In this document: piece by piece, positions 14,346-23,217 of the stretch
Position numbering within the stretch: position 1 is the first letter of the stretch
Layout: every line of letters starts with the position of its first letter
Assembly (NCBI GenBank): GCA_937915725.1
Contig: CALGGV010000221.1
Location: 1-31,428, forward strand
Source: an uncultured Selenomonadales bacterium
Lineage (GTDB): Bacteria; Bacillota; Negativicutes; Selenomonadales; Selenomonadaceae
Direction: 5' to 3'
DNA length: 31,428 nt
The notes under the pieces: model-generated
Told to the model about the DNA's origin: nothing
What the model saw: only the letters and a program-made list of their open reading frames with translations
Databases searched by the model: none
Translations under genes and position numbers: made by a program

Positions 14346-16310
14346 TTAACCGTTTAGAGTCATTAATATATGTACAGATTCATCTTGCGGTCTGTAAGGG
14401 TTATCCGGGTCAAAGAAAGTATCTTTCAATTCTTCAATGTTGAAAATGCTGTACTTACTGCCGCTGGGAAGTGTATTTTCAACTTCTTCAGCTGTGGCGT
14501 CTTTGAATTGAACATTGCCTTCAGTATATCTTTCATAAGTGTTAAGCGTTGTATCATTTTCATTACCGGCAGGATTTTCGCGCTTAATGTATACCGTGAG
14601 CGAAGGTAAAGAATTGCCATACATATCTGTATTAGCATGGGTAATTTCTTTAACGTCTTCATCACTGCTGAAACCGGAAGTTTTTAAAAGTTTGTAAGAT
14701 TTTGCTACAACAAAGCCCTTGAATTTATGCCTGTTTGGAACAATGGTAACGGGGCTGTTTGGCGCGTAAATTGCGCCGCAAAAATCCGCGTTAAGATTTA
14801 AAATAATCGGCTTAGATTGTCTCTTTCTTGCGTCAGTTTCAACTGCCGGAATTTTTGCCTGTGTCATGAACATATTATCCATATTTGTTTCCGGACCTTC
14901 ATAGAAAAAGATAAGCGGGCGATAAATTATTTGTTCGCTGGTATGATATTTTTCAGGCGCGGCTATTGGAATTGGGAAACCGTCATCATCTTCTTCCATC
15001 CAGTTTGATTCATTTATGTTAATGATAATCTGGTGAACTGTATCTAAGCCCGCTTGTTTTTGGCTTGGTCCGAGATATGACCACATAGGCTCACTTTCAA
15101 TTCTTGCCCACAAAGGAGAGTAATAATAATTTCCGTTGTTTTCGTCTTCTTTGCCGTTGCTATCCAATTTTTTTGCAATGGAAGGAAAAGCCTCATAAAA
15201 AGTTATTAACCCGTGTATCCTATGATTTAATTGATCAAGAGTCCATTTCTTCCCGTCTTTATTGTTACCTTGCGCTACGATACTGCTAATGTCTGACGGT
15301 AATTTATAGCCAATATCCCAATCGTAAACACTATAGCCGTCTGATTTAAAAGAAAAGCTAAAATCCTGCGCCCAGTCCAAATTTATGGATTCTACTTCTT
15401 GCCAAGACCATTGTCGACCTTTACCGTCTGCCGAGTTTGCCGGTGTTTTAAATGCCGAGCCGTAATCCTTATATGCTTTATTTTTGCCAACTGAATCTTG
15501 AGTAACCAAAACTGTTACAACTTCGTGTCTGTACAAATTGCCGTCAGTGTAATAAATATTTTTGTTCGGTTCTTTGTAATGGTTCCATTGCCCGGTAAAC
15601 AAAGTTTCTTGCCCGCTGGCTTTTTGATAAGCTACGCGCTTATCATAATATGTCCATACAGTTTTCTCGTTTACAGTAGTTGTTTCATTGATCATTTTAT
15701 AACGATTTTGAATTTCCCAGTTGCCGGTAATAACATTTTTAACTTTTAATTTTTCCAATGGTGCGATAATACTTTGACTTACTTTGGCAACGGCTTTAAC
15801 GTGTAGCGGCATTTCACCAAAATTATTTAGAATACTAAACAAATGTTGCACTTGTCCGCGCAATTCAACTTCATAATACATTGGGTAGAGAAAATAATTT
15901 TGAGCAGTAGTATCTGTTGTGCTGGATAATGCTGAATTTCTGTAAGAATGACGTTCAAAAAAATTTGTTTCATTTCTGAAAGGTACGTATGCAAAATTTT
16001 TTTCGGCGTAAGTTAGAGCGGTTGCGTCGCCTGTAGCATCTTTTTCTATTGCACTTTCTGAATAGCCGTCCGGAACTCTATTGACGAAATCATAAGATAA
16101 AACTGTATTTTCGTCAGCATTTTCAAGCATTGCATTTACTCCGGCTAAAACGGCGGCATCTGCGGCATTTTGAAGGCGTGATTGATTTATAAACCACCAA
16201 CCAAATTCTACTACTGCGGCAACAAACATAAAAAGCGTAGGTACTGCTATTGCGAAAAAAACTAACGCTTGCCCTTTTTGTAATTTTTTCTTAAAAAATT
16301 TTTTCAACAT
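14346..16310 (-). CDS. tadG: TadG-like pilus assembly protein, large extracytoplasmic region
   Basis: Residues 1-60 (KKLQKGQALVFFAIAVPTLF... with the segment SRLQNAADAAVLAGVNAM) are the N-terminal Tad/TadG-like segment: a basic start, one transmembrane helix (~14-40) and the NAADAAVLAG motif. About 590 residues follow outside the membrane, rich in Tyr, Trp, Asn and Lys. I see no clear MIDAS (DxSxS) von Willebrand motif. Near 500-545 a stretch (GAIYAPNSPVTIVPNRHKFKGFVVA) looks beta-helical/polymer-forming. Unlike flp and tadE, the KGQ motif here has Phe where the +5 Glu is expected, so prepilin cleavage is doubtful. It is probably a surface or tip/anchor component. It is transcribed separately and convergently, with its own promoter. 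Start ATG has GGAGGTG upstream. Confidence 0.82.
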   Translation of the reverse strand: MLKKFFKKKLQKGQALVFFAIAVPTLFMFVAAVVEFGWWFINQSRLQNAADAAVLAGVNAMLENADENTVLSYDFVNRVPDGYSESAIEKDATGDATALTYAEKNFAYVPFRNETNFFERHSYRNSALSSTTDTTAQNYFLYPMYYEVELRGQVQHLFSILNNFGEMPLHVKAVAKVSQSIIAPLEKLKVKNVITGNWEIQNRYKMINETTTVNEKTVWTYYDKRVAYQKASGQETLFTGQWNHYKEPNKNIYYTDGNLYRHEVVTVLVTQDSVGKNKAYKDYGSAFKTPANSADGKGRQWSWQEVESINLDWAQDFSFSFKSDGYSVYDWDIGYKLPSDISSIVAQGNNKDGKKWTLDQLNHRIHGLITFYEAFPSIAKKLDSNGKEDENNGNYYYSPLWARIESEPMWSYLGPSQKQAGLDTVHQIIININESNWMEEDDDGFPIPIAAPEKYHTSEQIIYRPLIFFYEGPETNMDNMFMTQAKIPAVETDARKRQSKPIILNLNADFCGAIYAPNSPVTIVPNRHKFKGFVVAKSYKLLKTSGFSSDEDVKEITHANTDMYGNSLPSLTVYIKRENPAGNENDTTLNTYERYTEGNVQFKDATAEEVENTLPSGSKYSIFNIEELKDTFFDPDNPYRPQDESVHILMTLNG

Positions 16311-16358
16311 TTTAATTCACCTCCAAAATCTATATCGCCTTTAATCAAATTTTTATAA

Positions 16359-16387
16359 ATTTTAGCGCAGGTATTCCGGATTGTCAA
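16359..16387 (-). promoter_or_regulatory. Promoter of the tadG-like gene
   Basis: On the minus strand there is TTGACA (16387-16382), an exact 17-bp spacer, then TAAAAT (16364-16359), about 50 bp before the start. The hexamers are identical to those of the cpaB and flp promoters. Confidence 0.85.
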
Positions 16388-16435
16388 TTTTTGCCTTAAA
16401 TAAGGGTAACAAAAAAGCCGCCGGATTTTTAAGCA

Positions 16436-16470
16436 ACAAAAAAGCCGTCAATTTTTCGACGGCTGAAAAA
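16436..16470 (-). terminator. Terminator after pgi
   Basis: AGCCGTC (16443-16449) and GACGGCT (16458-16464) form a 7-bp stem with an eight-base loop. On the minus strand it is followed by a run of Ts (A-run 16438-16443 on the plus strand). Confidence 0.85.
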
Positions 16471-16490
16471 ATTTTAAGGTGATTTAAGAA

Positions 16491-17963
16491 TTAAGCGTTT
16501 TTAGATTTTCTAAGTTCTTGAAGTTTCGGTCCCATAATACGTTTGTAAGCCTCAACGCCCGGTTGATTGAATGCATCGACGTTTGAAAGTTCGCCTTCGT
16601 AAGCAACGGACATAGCCAACATATACATTAATTCGCCGAGATGATATTCATTGAGTTCAGGAAGTGTAAAGCAAGCGTTAAAGCGTTTGTTGGAGCTTAA
16701 AGCGTCCGCGTTAGATTGTCTTGCAACTTCGAGAGCCTCACTCATTGTAACGCCGGAAATATCAGCAAGTTTTTTAACTTCAGGAAAAGCATTTGGAATG
16801 ATTAAATCGTTTGCCCAATTTTGAATTTTGATAAATTGTACAACTTTATCAAGCATACCTTCTTGGTGTTGTTGAGTTTGTGAATGCATATCAGTTGTAC
16901 CGACTGCAACAAGCGGCGTGCGACCGTAGCAAACTTCCTTACCGTCTTTATCAAATTGTTTGCCGAGCGATTCAGCCAAAAGTTGAATGTACCATTCTGA
17001 CAAAGATTTAAGATAATCGCCGTAAGGCATCATAACTTCCATATTGCGCCCGTATTTTTGATAAGCGGCAAATTTAAGCGCGGCGTTAAGCATTGCGGGA
17101 TTTTCAAAAAGATTTTCATTTTTGCAAGCCTCGTCCATATCGCGTGCGCCTTCAAGGAATTTTTCAATATCCATACCGATAACCGCCGCTGTAACTAAGC
17201 CGACTTCGCAAAAAACGCTGAAACGTCCGCCAACGCCGTCCGGAACTGCGAATTGTTGCCAGCCGTTGTCAACTGCAAGCTGTTTCAACAAAGTTTTCTT
17301 TTCCATATTGGGGTCGGTAACTGCAACAATTTCAATTTCGATATTTTCGCACTGTTTCAAGGCGTCGTAGATAACCATAAAGTTACTCATTGTATCGAGA
17401 GTGCCGCCGCTCTTTGAAATACAGATTAAAGAAACTTTTGTTTTGCGGTTTTCGTGCGTCTGTGTAGTTTTGGCGATAAATTTTACGTGATTGATAATAT
17501 CTGCAGTCCTGCGCGAATCGATATTTTGTCCGCTGAAATAAACGCGTGGTAAGCCGTTGCGTTCTTCTTTGGTTTTTGCGTTCCAAAATTCGCCGGCGAA
17601 AATGTCAAACAAAACTTTATTGCCCAAGAAGGAGCCGCCAATACCGAGCGAAATTACAACGTCAATATTGTTGCGGAGGTGTTCGGTAAAATCGTGAAGG
17701 CGTTTGATACTTGCGGGCGAATTAAGGTTAAGTTTGCCGTTTTCTTCGGTAATGTAGGGAAGTTTTGAGAAATAAACTTTTTCGGGCGTGCCGTCTTTTG
17801 AAAGGTGCGCCTTAATAAAGCCGCTCTCTCTCATAACTTTCATAGCCTCATGAGCTTTTTTGAGGTCTTCGCTGTAGCTGTCAAGGTCGGCTTGAGTAAC
17901 TTTACCTTCGCCAAAAAGATTGTCATAGTCAAAAGTGAATCCGCTTTTTAAAGTTAAAGCCAT
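16491..17963 (-). CDS. pgi: Glucose-6-phosphate isomerase
   Basis: This cytoplasmic enzyme interconverts glucose-6-phosphate and fructose-6-phosphate. Recognisable blocks are ISLGIGGSFLGNKVLFD (sugar-phosphate binding), VSLICISKSGGTLDT (SIS-fold Ser/Lys loop), VGGRFSVFCEVGLVTAAVIG (PGI signature), and LAESLGKQFDK followed by GTTDMHSQTQQHQEG with the catalytic-region Gln/His residues. Its 490 residues lie between the usual short Bacillus-type (~450) and long proteobacterial (~549) forms. The start is ATG with GGGAG upstream. It is the last gene of a minus-strand group with the flavoprotein, pgm and phosphomannomutase; a terminator follows. Confidence 0.95.
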   Translation of the reverse strand: MALTLKSGFTFDYDNLFGEGKVTQADLDSYSEDLKKAHEAMKVMRESGFIKAHLSKDGTPEKVYFSKLPYITEENGKLNLNSPASIKRLHDFTEHLRNNIDVVISLGIGGSFLGNKVLFDIFAGEFWNAKTKEERNGLPRVYFSGQNIDSRRTADIINHVKFIAKTTQTHENRKTKVSLICISKSGGTLDTMSNFMVIYDALKQCENIEIEIVAVTDPNMEKKTLLKQLAVDNGWQQFAVPDGVGGRFSVFCEVGLVTAAVIGMDIEKFLEGARDMDEACKNENLFENPAMLNAALKFAAYQKYGRNMEVMMPYGDYLKSLSEWYIQLLAESLGKQFDKDGKEVCYGRTPLVAVGTTDMHSQTQQHQEGMLDKVVQFIKIQNWANDLIIPNAFPEVKKLADISGVTMSEALEVARQSNADALSSNKRFNACFTLPELNEYHLGELMYMLAMSVAYEGELSNVDAFNQPGVEAYKRIMGPKLQELRKSKNA

Positions 17964-17991
17964 TGAAAAAACTCCCTTCGGTCGTTTTTAA

Positions 17992-18068
17992 GGGCTAAGA
18001 ATTAAGGATTAAGGGTTAAGGATTTTTTTATTTCCCTAGCCCTTAGCCCTTAGCCCTTAGTCCCTAAT
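17992..18068. repeat. Heptanucleotide array H4 (inverted pair)
   Basis: The left arm reads GGGCTAA, GAATTAA, GGATTAA, GGGTTAA, GGATT (17992-18024). After a T-rich centre the right arm reads CCCTAGC, CCTTAGC, CCTTAGC, CCTTAGT, CCCTAAT (18034-18068), so the array can fold into a long imperfect hairpin. The right arm supplies the last codons and stop (AGG GAC TAA on the minus strand) of the flavoprotein gene. Confidence 0.92.
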
Positions 18069-18677
18069 AAAATGAGTAGGTGTCCACGTTTCCTTTTCAG
18101 GTAAGCCGAATTTTTCTTTGCCGAGCGCAATACTTTTCATCAAGAAAACCATATTTCTTGCAAGCGTGCGCATTGTTTGCATACCTTCAGCATCTTGTAA
18201 AACTTCGCCGGGTTCACGCCCGTAAGCCATATTCCAATATTGACTGGAGGCAACCGGCATTTGAGTCATTGTAAAATATTTGTTGAGTTCGTCAAAAGTT
18301 GCACTGGAGCCGCCGCGCCTTGAAATTACAACGCTTGCTCCAACTTTCATAGTTTTGTCAAAAAGCGTACTGAAAAATAATCTGTCAAGAAAAGTAATTG
18401 CAGTACCCGCCGCAGATGAAAAATAAACCGGTGCGCCAATTACCACGCCGTCAGCCTCTTCAAAAAGCGGCGCAGTTTCATTAACAATATCGTTGAAAAT
18501 ACATTTGCCGGTTTCCTTACATTTTCTACAAGCAACGCAACCGCGCACGGCTTTATTTCCAACTTGTACCAAATTTGTTTCGACGCCTTCCGCTTGAAAG
18601 ATTTTAATCATTTCGTTAAGGGCGGTAGCGGTGTTGCCGTTGGAATGTGGCGAGCCGTTGATTAATAAAACTTTCAT
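18057..18677 (-). CDS. NADPH-dependent FMN reductase/iron-sulfur flavoprotein-like protein
   Basis: The flavodoxin-like fold has the FMN phosphate loop at the start (INGSPHSNGNTATAL, residues 6-20) and a second flavin loop, GAPVYFSSAAGTAITFLDR. Between them sits a cysteine cluster, C47-x2-C50-x2-C53-x5-C59 (GCVACRKCKETGKC). This compact spacing resembles the CX2CX2CX4-7C site that binds a 4Fe-4S cluster in archaeal/clostridial iron-sulfur flavoproteins, so electron transfer or oxygen/quinone reduction is likely; the partner is unknown. It has 206 residues, an ATG start with GGGAGA upstream, and its last residues (RD) and stop come from array H4. It lies between pgm and pgi but has no evident link to sugar metabolism. 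Confidence 0.82.
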   Translation of the reverse strand: MKVLLINGSPHSNGNTATALNEMIKIFQAEGVETNLVQVGNKAVRGCVACRKCKETGKCIFNDIVNETAPLFEEADGVVIGAPVYFSSAAGTAITFLDRLFFSTLFDKTMKVGASVVISRRGGSSATFDELNKYFTMTQMPVASSQYWNMAYGREPGEVLQDAEGMQTMRTLARNMVFLMKSIALGKEKFGLPEKETWTPTHFIRD

Positions 18678-18697
18678 TAAGATTCTCCCAAAAATTA

Positions 18698-18731
18698 TTT
18701 TAAAAAAGTCTCCCGCCGTAACGAGAGACTT
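18698..18731 (-). terminator. Terminator after pgm
   Basis: AAGTCTC (18706-18712) pairs with GAGACTT (18725-18731). Read on the minus strand the stem is followed by TTTTTT. It separates pgm from the downstream flavoprotein gene. Confidence 0.8.
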
Positions 18732-18765
18732 CCCTGCAATATCAAAAAGTATTGCAAAAATTTTT

Positions 18766-20379
18766 TTACACGACGGATGCTACAATATCTTGAGCTTCTT
18801 TTTGAATTTGTTTAAGGTGGTCTTCGCTAACAAAACTTTCAGCGTAAACTTTGCACATATCTTCAGTACCGGAAGGACGCGCTGCGAACCATCCTTTATC
18901 TGTAACAACTTTCAAGCCGCCGATAGATGCGCCGTTGCCGGGAGCCTTTGTAAATTTGCCGGTAATTGGAGCTCCTGCAAGTGTATCAGCTTTAAGATTT
19001 TCCGGCGAAAGTTTACCGAGTGCAGATTTTTGTTCCGGAGTTGCAGGCGTGTCTTTACGTGCATAGTAGAAAGTGCCGAATTTATCTGTAAGTTCTTTGT
19101 GGTGTTCTGAAGGATTCTTGCCGGTTTTAGCGGTAATTTCAATGGCGAGCAAGTCCATAATAATACCGTCTTTGTCGGTCGTCCAAACGCTTGCATCTTT
19201 GCAAAGGAATGACGCGCCCGCAGATTCTTCGCCGCCAAATCCCATTGAGCCGTCAAACAAACCGTCAACAAACCATTTAAAGCCGACAGGAACTTCACAA
19301 AGTTTGCGCCCAATATCAGCTGCAACTTTATCAATCAATGAACTTGAAACTAAAGTTTTGCCGACCATTGCGTCTTTGCTCCAGCCGTCGCGGTGTGTGA
19401 ACAAATAGCGAATTGCAACCGCCAAATAGTGGTTAGGATTCATCAAGCCCTGCGGCGTTACGATTCCGTGTCTGTCATAGTCAGTATCGTTGCCAAATGC
19501 AATGTCATATTTATCTTTGAGAGCAATTAAATTAGCCATTGCGAAAGGCGAGGAGCAGTCCATTCTAATTTTGCCGTCGTGATCGGGCGGCATAAATGAA
19601 AATGTGTAGTCAATGTTGGGATTAACAACTTTGATTGGATTTTTAATTTTGTAAGTTTCGTTGATTAAATCCCAATAGAAAATACCGCTGCCGCCGAGCG
19701 GGTCTGCGCCAACATTCAAGCCGGAATTAATAACGGCGTCCATATCGATAACGCGGGCGAGTGCGTCAACGTACGGTTTCATATAATCCATAAAATGAAC
19801 GTTATCGAGTTTAATTGCGCGTTCAAAAGGAATACGTTTAATTTTTTCGACGCCCTCTTTGATTAATTCGTTAGCGCGGTTTTGAATTATCTTTGTAGTT
19901 TCTGCGCTTGCAGGACCGCCGGTAGTAGGATCGTATTTAATGCCGCCATCAGTCGGGGGATTGTGTGAAGGCGTAATAACGATACCGTCAGCTTTTTTGG
20001 CTTCTTTGCGTTCGTAGTTGTGCGCCAAAATAATTCTTGAAACAACGGGAGTTGGAACGGGTTTAAATTCGTCCTGCAAAATAATTTCAACGTCATTAGC
20101 CGCCAAAACTTCAACGCAAGTGCGAAGAGCGGGCTCGGAAAGTGCGTGAGTATCTGCGCCAATGTACAAAGGACCGGTTACGCCTTCAGTTTTGCGATAT
20201 TCAGCTACAGCCTTTGCAATGGCGGCAATGTGAGTATCGTTAAAGCTGTGAAGTTTGGAGCTGCCTCTGTGTCCGGAAGTACCGAATGCAACGCCCTGAA
20301 CTTTATTTTCGGGGTCGGGGGCAAGGGTGTAATAATCGCTGATTAACGACGGAAGGTTTACAACGTTTTTCTTCTCCAT
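18766..20379 (-). CDS. pgm: Phosphoglucomutase (alpha-D-glucose phosphate-specific)
   Basis: This interconverts glucose-6-phosphate and glucose-1-phosphate, feeding UDP-/ADP-glucose synthesis. It is an alpha-D-phosphohexomutase of the E. coli Pgm type (537 versus ~546 residues). The N-terminal GTSGHRG is at 33-39; the phosphoserine loop TPSHNPPTDGGIKYD has S138 as the phosphorylated serine. The metal-binding loop reads GNDTDYDRHG, the sugar-recognition loop GGEESAGASF, and the phosphate-binding loop ARPSGTED near the C-terminus. All expected motifs are intact. The start is ATG with GAGGAGG upstream. It is separated from the upstream phosphomannomutase gene by array H5. Confidence 0.95.
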   Translation of the reverse strand: MEKKNVVNLPSLISDYYTLAPDPENKVQGVAFGTSGHRGSSKLHSFNDTHIAAIAKAVAEYRKTEGVTGPLYIGADTHALSEPALRTCVEVLAANDVEIILQDEFKPVPTPVVSRIILAHNYERKEAKKADGIVITPSHNPPTDGGIKYDPTTGGPASAETTKIIQNRANELIKEGVEKIKRIPFERAIKLDNVHFMDYMKPYVDALARVIDMDAVINSGLNVGADPLGGSGIFYWDLINETYKIKNPIKVVNPNIDYTFSFMPPDHDGKIRMDCSSPFAMANLIALKDKYDIAFGNDTDYDRHGIVTPQGLMNPNHYLAVAIRYLFTHRDGWSKDAMVGKTLVSSSLIDKVAADIGRKLCEVPVGFKWFVDGLFDGSMGFGGEESAGASFLCKDASVWTTDKDGIIMDLLAIEITAKTGKNPSEHHKELTDKFGTFYYARKDTPATPEQKSALGKLSPENLKADTLAGAPITGKFTKAPGNGASIGGLKVVTDKGWFAARPSGTEDMCKVYAESFVSEDHLKQIQKEAQDIVASVV

Positions 20380-20420
20380 TAAAAAAATCCTCCTCTAAAT
20401 TTTGTTACACAAAATATATA

Positions 20421-20490
20421 GGCAAGAGTGAAGAGGCAAGAGGCAAAAGTGAAAAAACTACTGCCTACTGCCTTTTGCCTACTGCCTAAT
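20421..20490. repeat. Heptanucleotide array H5 (inverted pair, GGCAGTA/GGCAAGA type)
   Basis: The left arm is GGCAAGA, GTGAAGA, GGCAAGA, GGCAAAA, GTGAAAA (20421-20455). The right arm is CTACTGC, CTACTGC, CTTTTGC, CTACTGC, CTAAT (20458-20490). The right arm encodes the last two residues (RQ) and the TAG stop of the phosphomannomutase gene on the minus strand. Confidence 0.92.
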
Positions 20491-21843
20491 TACTGACAAT
20501 AATTCATCGCGCTTAGTTTCCATTAAAACTTTATCGCCGCGTGATTCAACATTTAATCTGATATAAGGTTCAGTTTCAGAGCCACGCAAACTAAAACGCC
20601 AATTTTCAAAATCAACGCTTAAGCCGTCAATTTTGCTAACCTTGCCTTTAGGCGCATAAATTTTTTCAACCTTTGCCATAATTTCTTTGACTTTATCGAC
20701 GCCGGAAACTTTTGTATTAATTTCGCCGGAAACAGGGAAGTTAGCAATTCTGTCAGCCATAATTTCTGAAAGTTTTTTGTCAGTTTGGCTCAAAAGTTCC
20801 AAAATTAAAAGCCAAGGAATCATACCGCTGTCACAATAATAAAAGTCTCTGAAGTAATGGTGAGACGCCATTTCGCCGCCGTAAATTGCATTTTCGTCGC
20901 GCAGTACAGCCTTCATATAAGTATGACCGGAGCGACAAATAATTGGAGTGCCGCCGAGTTTTTCAACAATGTCAACAGTTGCAAAAAGTGCGCGTGGCTC
21001 ACAAACAATTTTTGCGCCTTTATTTTTCTTGAGGAACGCCTCAGCAAGCAAGCTTACCATGTAGCAACCCTCAATGAAATTTCCCTGTTCGTCAAATAAA
21101 AAGCATCTGTCAAAATCGCCGTCAAAGGCAATTCCACAATCTGCGCTGTTTTCAATAACCGCGTTTGCAGTTTCTGAGCGAGAATCTTTCAACAAAGGAT
21201 TAGGTACGCCATTTGGGAAAAATCCATTTGTATTGTTGTTGATTTTTATAATTTCAAAAGGCAAAAATTTTTCAATTTCGTTAATAACCGGACCCGCCGA
21301 GCCGTTGCCGGTATTTATAACAACTTTCAGCGGCTTAAAATTTTTCACGTCAACATAAGACAATAATTTTTTAATATAGTCGTGGAAAATATCAATTTTA
21401 TAAACGGAGCCGGTAGCTTTTCTGAACGCCCAATTAAAATTTTCATCTTCGACGGCGTTTTTAATATCTAAAAGCCCCGTGCCAGGCGCAACCGGCAGAA
21501 CGCCCTTTTTAACAAATTTCATACCGTTGTATTCTTTTGGATTGTGCGAGGCGGTTATCATAATTCCGCCGTCAAAATCTTTAAAACCTGTTGCAAAGTA
21601 AATCATTTCCGTGCCACATTGCCCAATATCAAAAACATCACAGCCCGCCTCTGTAAGCCCGCGAGTTAAAGCATCAGCAAGCGTGGGACCGGTAAGGCGT
21701 ATATCGTGACCTATGGCAACTTTTTTGGCGTCAAAAAGTTTTGGAAAAATCCTGCCGACTCTGTACGCCAATTCTTGATTGACACTTTCCGGGTAAATCC
21801 CGCGAATATCATATGCGCCAAAACCTTTTGTATTAATTGCCAT
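20479..21843 (-). CDS. manB: Phosphomannomutase/phosphoglucomutase
   Basis: This alpha-D-phosphohexomutase of the ManB/AlgC type interconverts mannose-6-P and mannose-1-P (and often the glucose equivalents), giving GDP-mannose and other envelope precursors. It has 454 residues: GAYDIRGIYP at 9-18, the active-site serine in TASHNPKEYNGMKF (S99), the metal loop AFDGDFDRCF, the sugar-binding loop GGEMASHHYF, and the C-terminal phosphate loop SLRGSETEPYIR. Substrate preference cannot be read from sequence alone, so manB is a best guess (algC and pgcA are alternatives). The start is ATG with AGGAGTG upstream. It is the first gene of the minus-strand sugar-phosphate group. Confidence 0.9.
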   Translation of the reverse strand: MAINTKGFGAYDIRGIYPESVNQELAYRVGRIFPKLFDAKKVAIGHDIRLTGPTLADALTRGLTEAGCDVFDIGQCGTEMIYFATGFKDFDGGIMITASHNPKEYNGMKFVKKGVLPVAPGTGLLDIKNAVEDENFNWAFRKATGSVYKIDIFHDYIKKLLSYVDVKNFKPLKVVINTGNGSAGPVINEIEKFLPFEIIKINNNTNGFFPNGVPNPLLKDSRSETANAVIENSADCGIAFDGDFDRCFLFDEQGNFIEGCYMVSLLAEAFLKKNKGAKIVCEPRALFATVDIVEKLGGTPIICRSGHTYMKAVLRDENAIYGGEMASHHYFRDFYYCDSGMIPWLLILELLSQTDKKLSEIMADRIANFPVSGEINTKVSGVDKVKEIMAKVEKIYAPKGKVSKIDGLSVDFENWRFSLRGSETEPYIRLNVESRGDKVLMETKRDELLSVIRQ

Positions 21844-21954
21844 ATTTCACACACTCCTATTTTAAAATTTCTAACAATTTTTAAAATCTATTCTACTTTG
21901 TAAAGAAATTTCCTTTTAAATTTCCAGAAAATTTTAAATGAATTTTTACTGAAA

Positions 21955-21984
21955 TTGACGCTTGCAAAATCTTTGTAGTAAAAT
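21955..21984 (+). promoter_or_regulatory. Promoter of the DUF488/dual-OB pair
   Basis: TTGACG (21955-21960), 18-bp spacer, TAAAAT (21979-21984), about 85 bp before the first gene. A GAGGA ribosome site follows at ~22055. Confidence 0.7.
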
Positions 21985-22067
21985 AAAAAAAATCTGCGCG
22001 AGAAAATTTGGGGATTTTTCTTAACGCCTAAAATCTATTACCTATAACGTAGAAAAGAGGAATTGCA

Positions 22068-22538
22068 ATGGCAAATAAAAAAAATTCCACGCCCGCCAAA
22101 ATTTTTACTATTGGCTTTACAAAGAAGAGCGCGGAAACTTTTTTTGAACTTTTGGAACTGCACAGAATAACAGATTTAATTGACGTGCGCCTTTACAACA
22201 ACACGCAACTTTCAGGCTTTGCAAAGGCTCCGGATTTAAAATTTTTTCTGAATAGAATTGCAAGAATCGAATATCGCCACGATTTAAAATTTACTCCAAC
22301 TAAGGAGCTTTTCAAAAATTATCAAGAAAAAATATTTACATGGGAAGATTATATTGCAGAATTTGAAAAAATAATGCAGAAACGGCGAATTGTCCCGCAC
22401 ATTATGACAAATTATTCAGATTCTCCGGAAGTTAGATACTGTTTACTTTGTACGGAAGTTAATCCGGAAAATTGCCACCGCCGCCTTGTTGCCGAAAAAT
22501 TTGCTGAAGTTTTTGGAATGGAGATTGTACACTTGTGA
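22068..22538 (+). CDS. DUF488 family protein
   Basis: This 156-residue protein matches the DUF488 pattern: KIFTIGFTKKSAETFFELL at the N-terminus, LIDVRLYNNTQLSGFAK (38-53), and the hallmark C-terminal block RYCLLCTEVNPENCHRRLVAE with C125, C128, C136 and H137. The Cys/His cluster and the conserved Asp-Val-Arg are the likely functional site. The biochemical function is not established to my knowledge; association with nucleic-acid handling has been proposed. Its stop overlaps the next gene's GTG start by four bases, so the two are translationally coupled. Confidence 0.9.
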   Translation: MANKKNSTPAKIFTIGFTKKSAETFFELLELHRITDLIDVRLYNNTQLSGFAKAPDLKFFLNRIARIEYRHDLKFTPTKELFKNYQEKIFTWEDYIAEFEKIMQKRRIVPHIMTNYSDSPEVRYCLLCTEVNPENCHRRLVAEKFAEVFGMEIVHL

Positions 22539-23185
22539 AAAAAATAATCGTGATTCTTGCCAAAAGTGCAAAGTACGGAAATTATTGCGTGGCAGGGATT
22601 GAACTTGCAACCAACAAATGGATTCGCCCAATTTCGCACGATGAAAAAATTTCTGACGCCGTTACAGCCGCCGAATTAACTTACGTTGATAAAACTGAAA
22701 TACAAATTTTTGACGTGGTAGAAATTGACTTTGAAGATACGCCCGTTGAAAACGAAATTCAGCCGGAAAATTTTTTCTTCAAAGATAAAAAGTGGCAAAA
22801 ATTGGGGCGTTGGAATTTGGCGGATTTTGAAAATTTTTGCGGCTACGATAAGACAGATTTTATTTTCTATGACACGTCGCGCAGGCTTGAACTTTCAACG
22901 CTTGATAAATTTGAAAAAAATAAATCGCTGCTGATTCTGCCGATTGAAAATATTTTAGTCGGTAAAGAATTTAGCAACGATGAAATAAAATTTTACGCCA
23001 ATTTTAGTTACGGCGGGATAGATTATAAAAATTTTAGCGTTGGGGATATTTCTTTGCGTCAAAAATTTTCTGAGGAGCCGTGCGGCGAATTTTTTGTTAC
23101 AGAAAAAGCCGCGGCAACTTTCAGCTTAACTAATCCCTACAAAGATAATCGCTGTTATAAAATGTTGGCGAATTTATTTTTATAA
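22535..23185 (+). CDS. Dual OB-fold domain-like protein, partner of DUF488
   Basis: This 216-residue cytoplasmic protein starts at GTG 22535 and overlaps the DUF488 stop. The opening (IIVILAKSAKYGNYCVAGIE) and WIRPIS (29-34), then a hydrophobic strand pattern (IQIFDVVEIDF), fit the dual-OB domain found next to DUF488 genes. I recall this pairing from comparative work on prokaryotic conflict systems but could not search for it. OB folds suggest nucleic-acid or nucleotide binding. Nothing looks truncated. The next element is the structured small-ORF transcript at 23240. Confidence 0.75.
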   Translation: MKKIIVILAKSAKYGNYCVAGIELATNKWIRPISHDEKISDAVTAAELTYVDKTEIQIFDVVEIDFEDTPVENEIQPENFFFKDKKWQKLGRWNLADFENFCGYDKTDFIFYDTSRRLELSTLDKFEKNKSLLILPIENILVGKEFSNDEIKFYANFSYGGIDYKNFSVGDISLRQKFSEEPCGEFFVTEKAAATFSLTNPYKDNRCYKMLANLFL

Positions 23186-23217
23186 AGTAATAGTAAATTT
23201 GGGCAAAAGAAAAACGC

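Noticed and set aside
4591..18068. Heptamer arrays as CRISPR or telomere-like repeats
   Set aside because: The units are seven bases with no spacers and no cas genes. The GGGTTAA resemblance to plant-type telomeres is superficial, since the units vary and the arrays are short.
18912..19334. Long minus-strand frame inside pgm, and the plus-strand frames at 18631-19110 and 19073-19408
   Set aside because: These are shadows of the pgm reading frame with low-quality composition and no ribosome sites.
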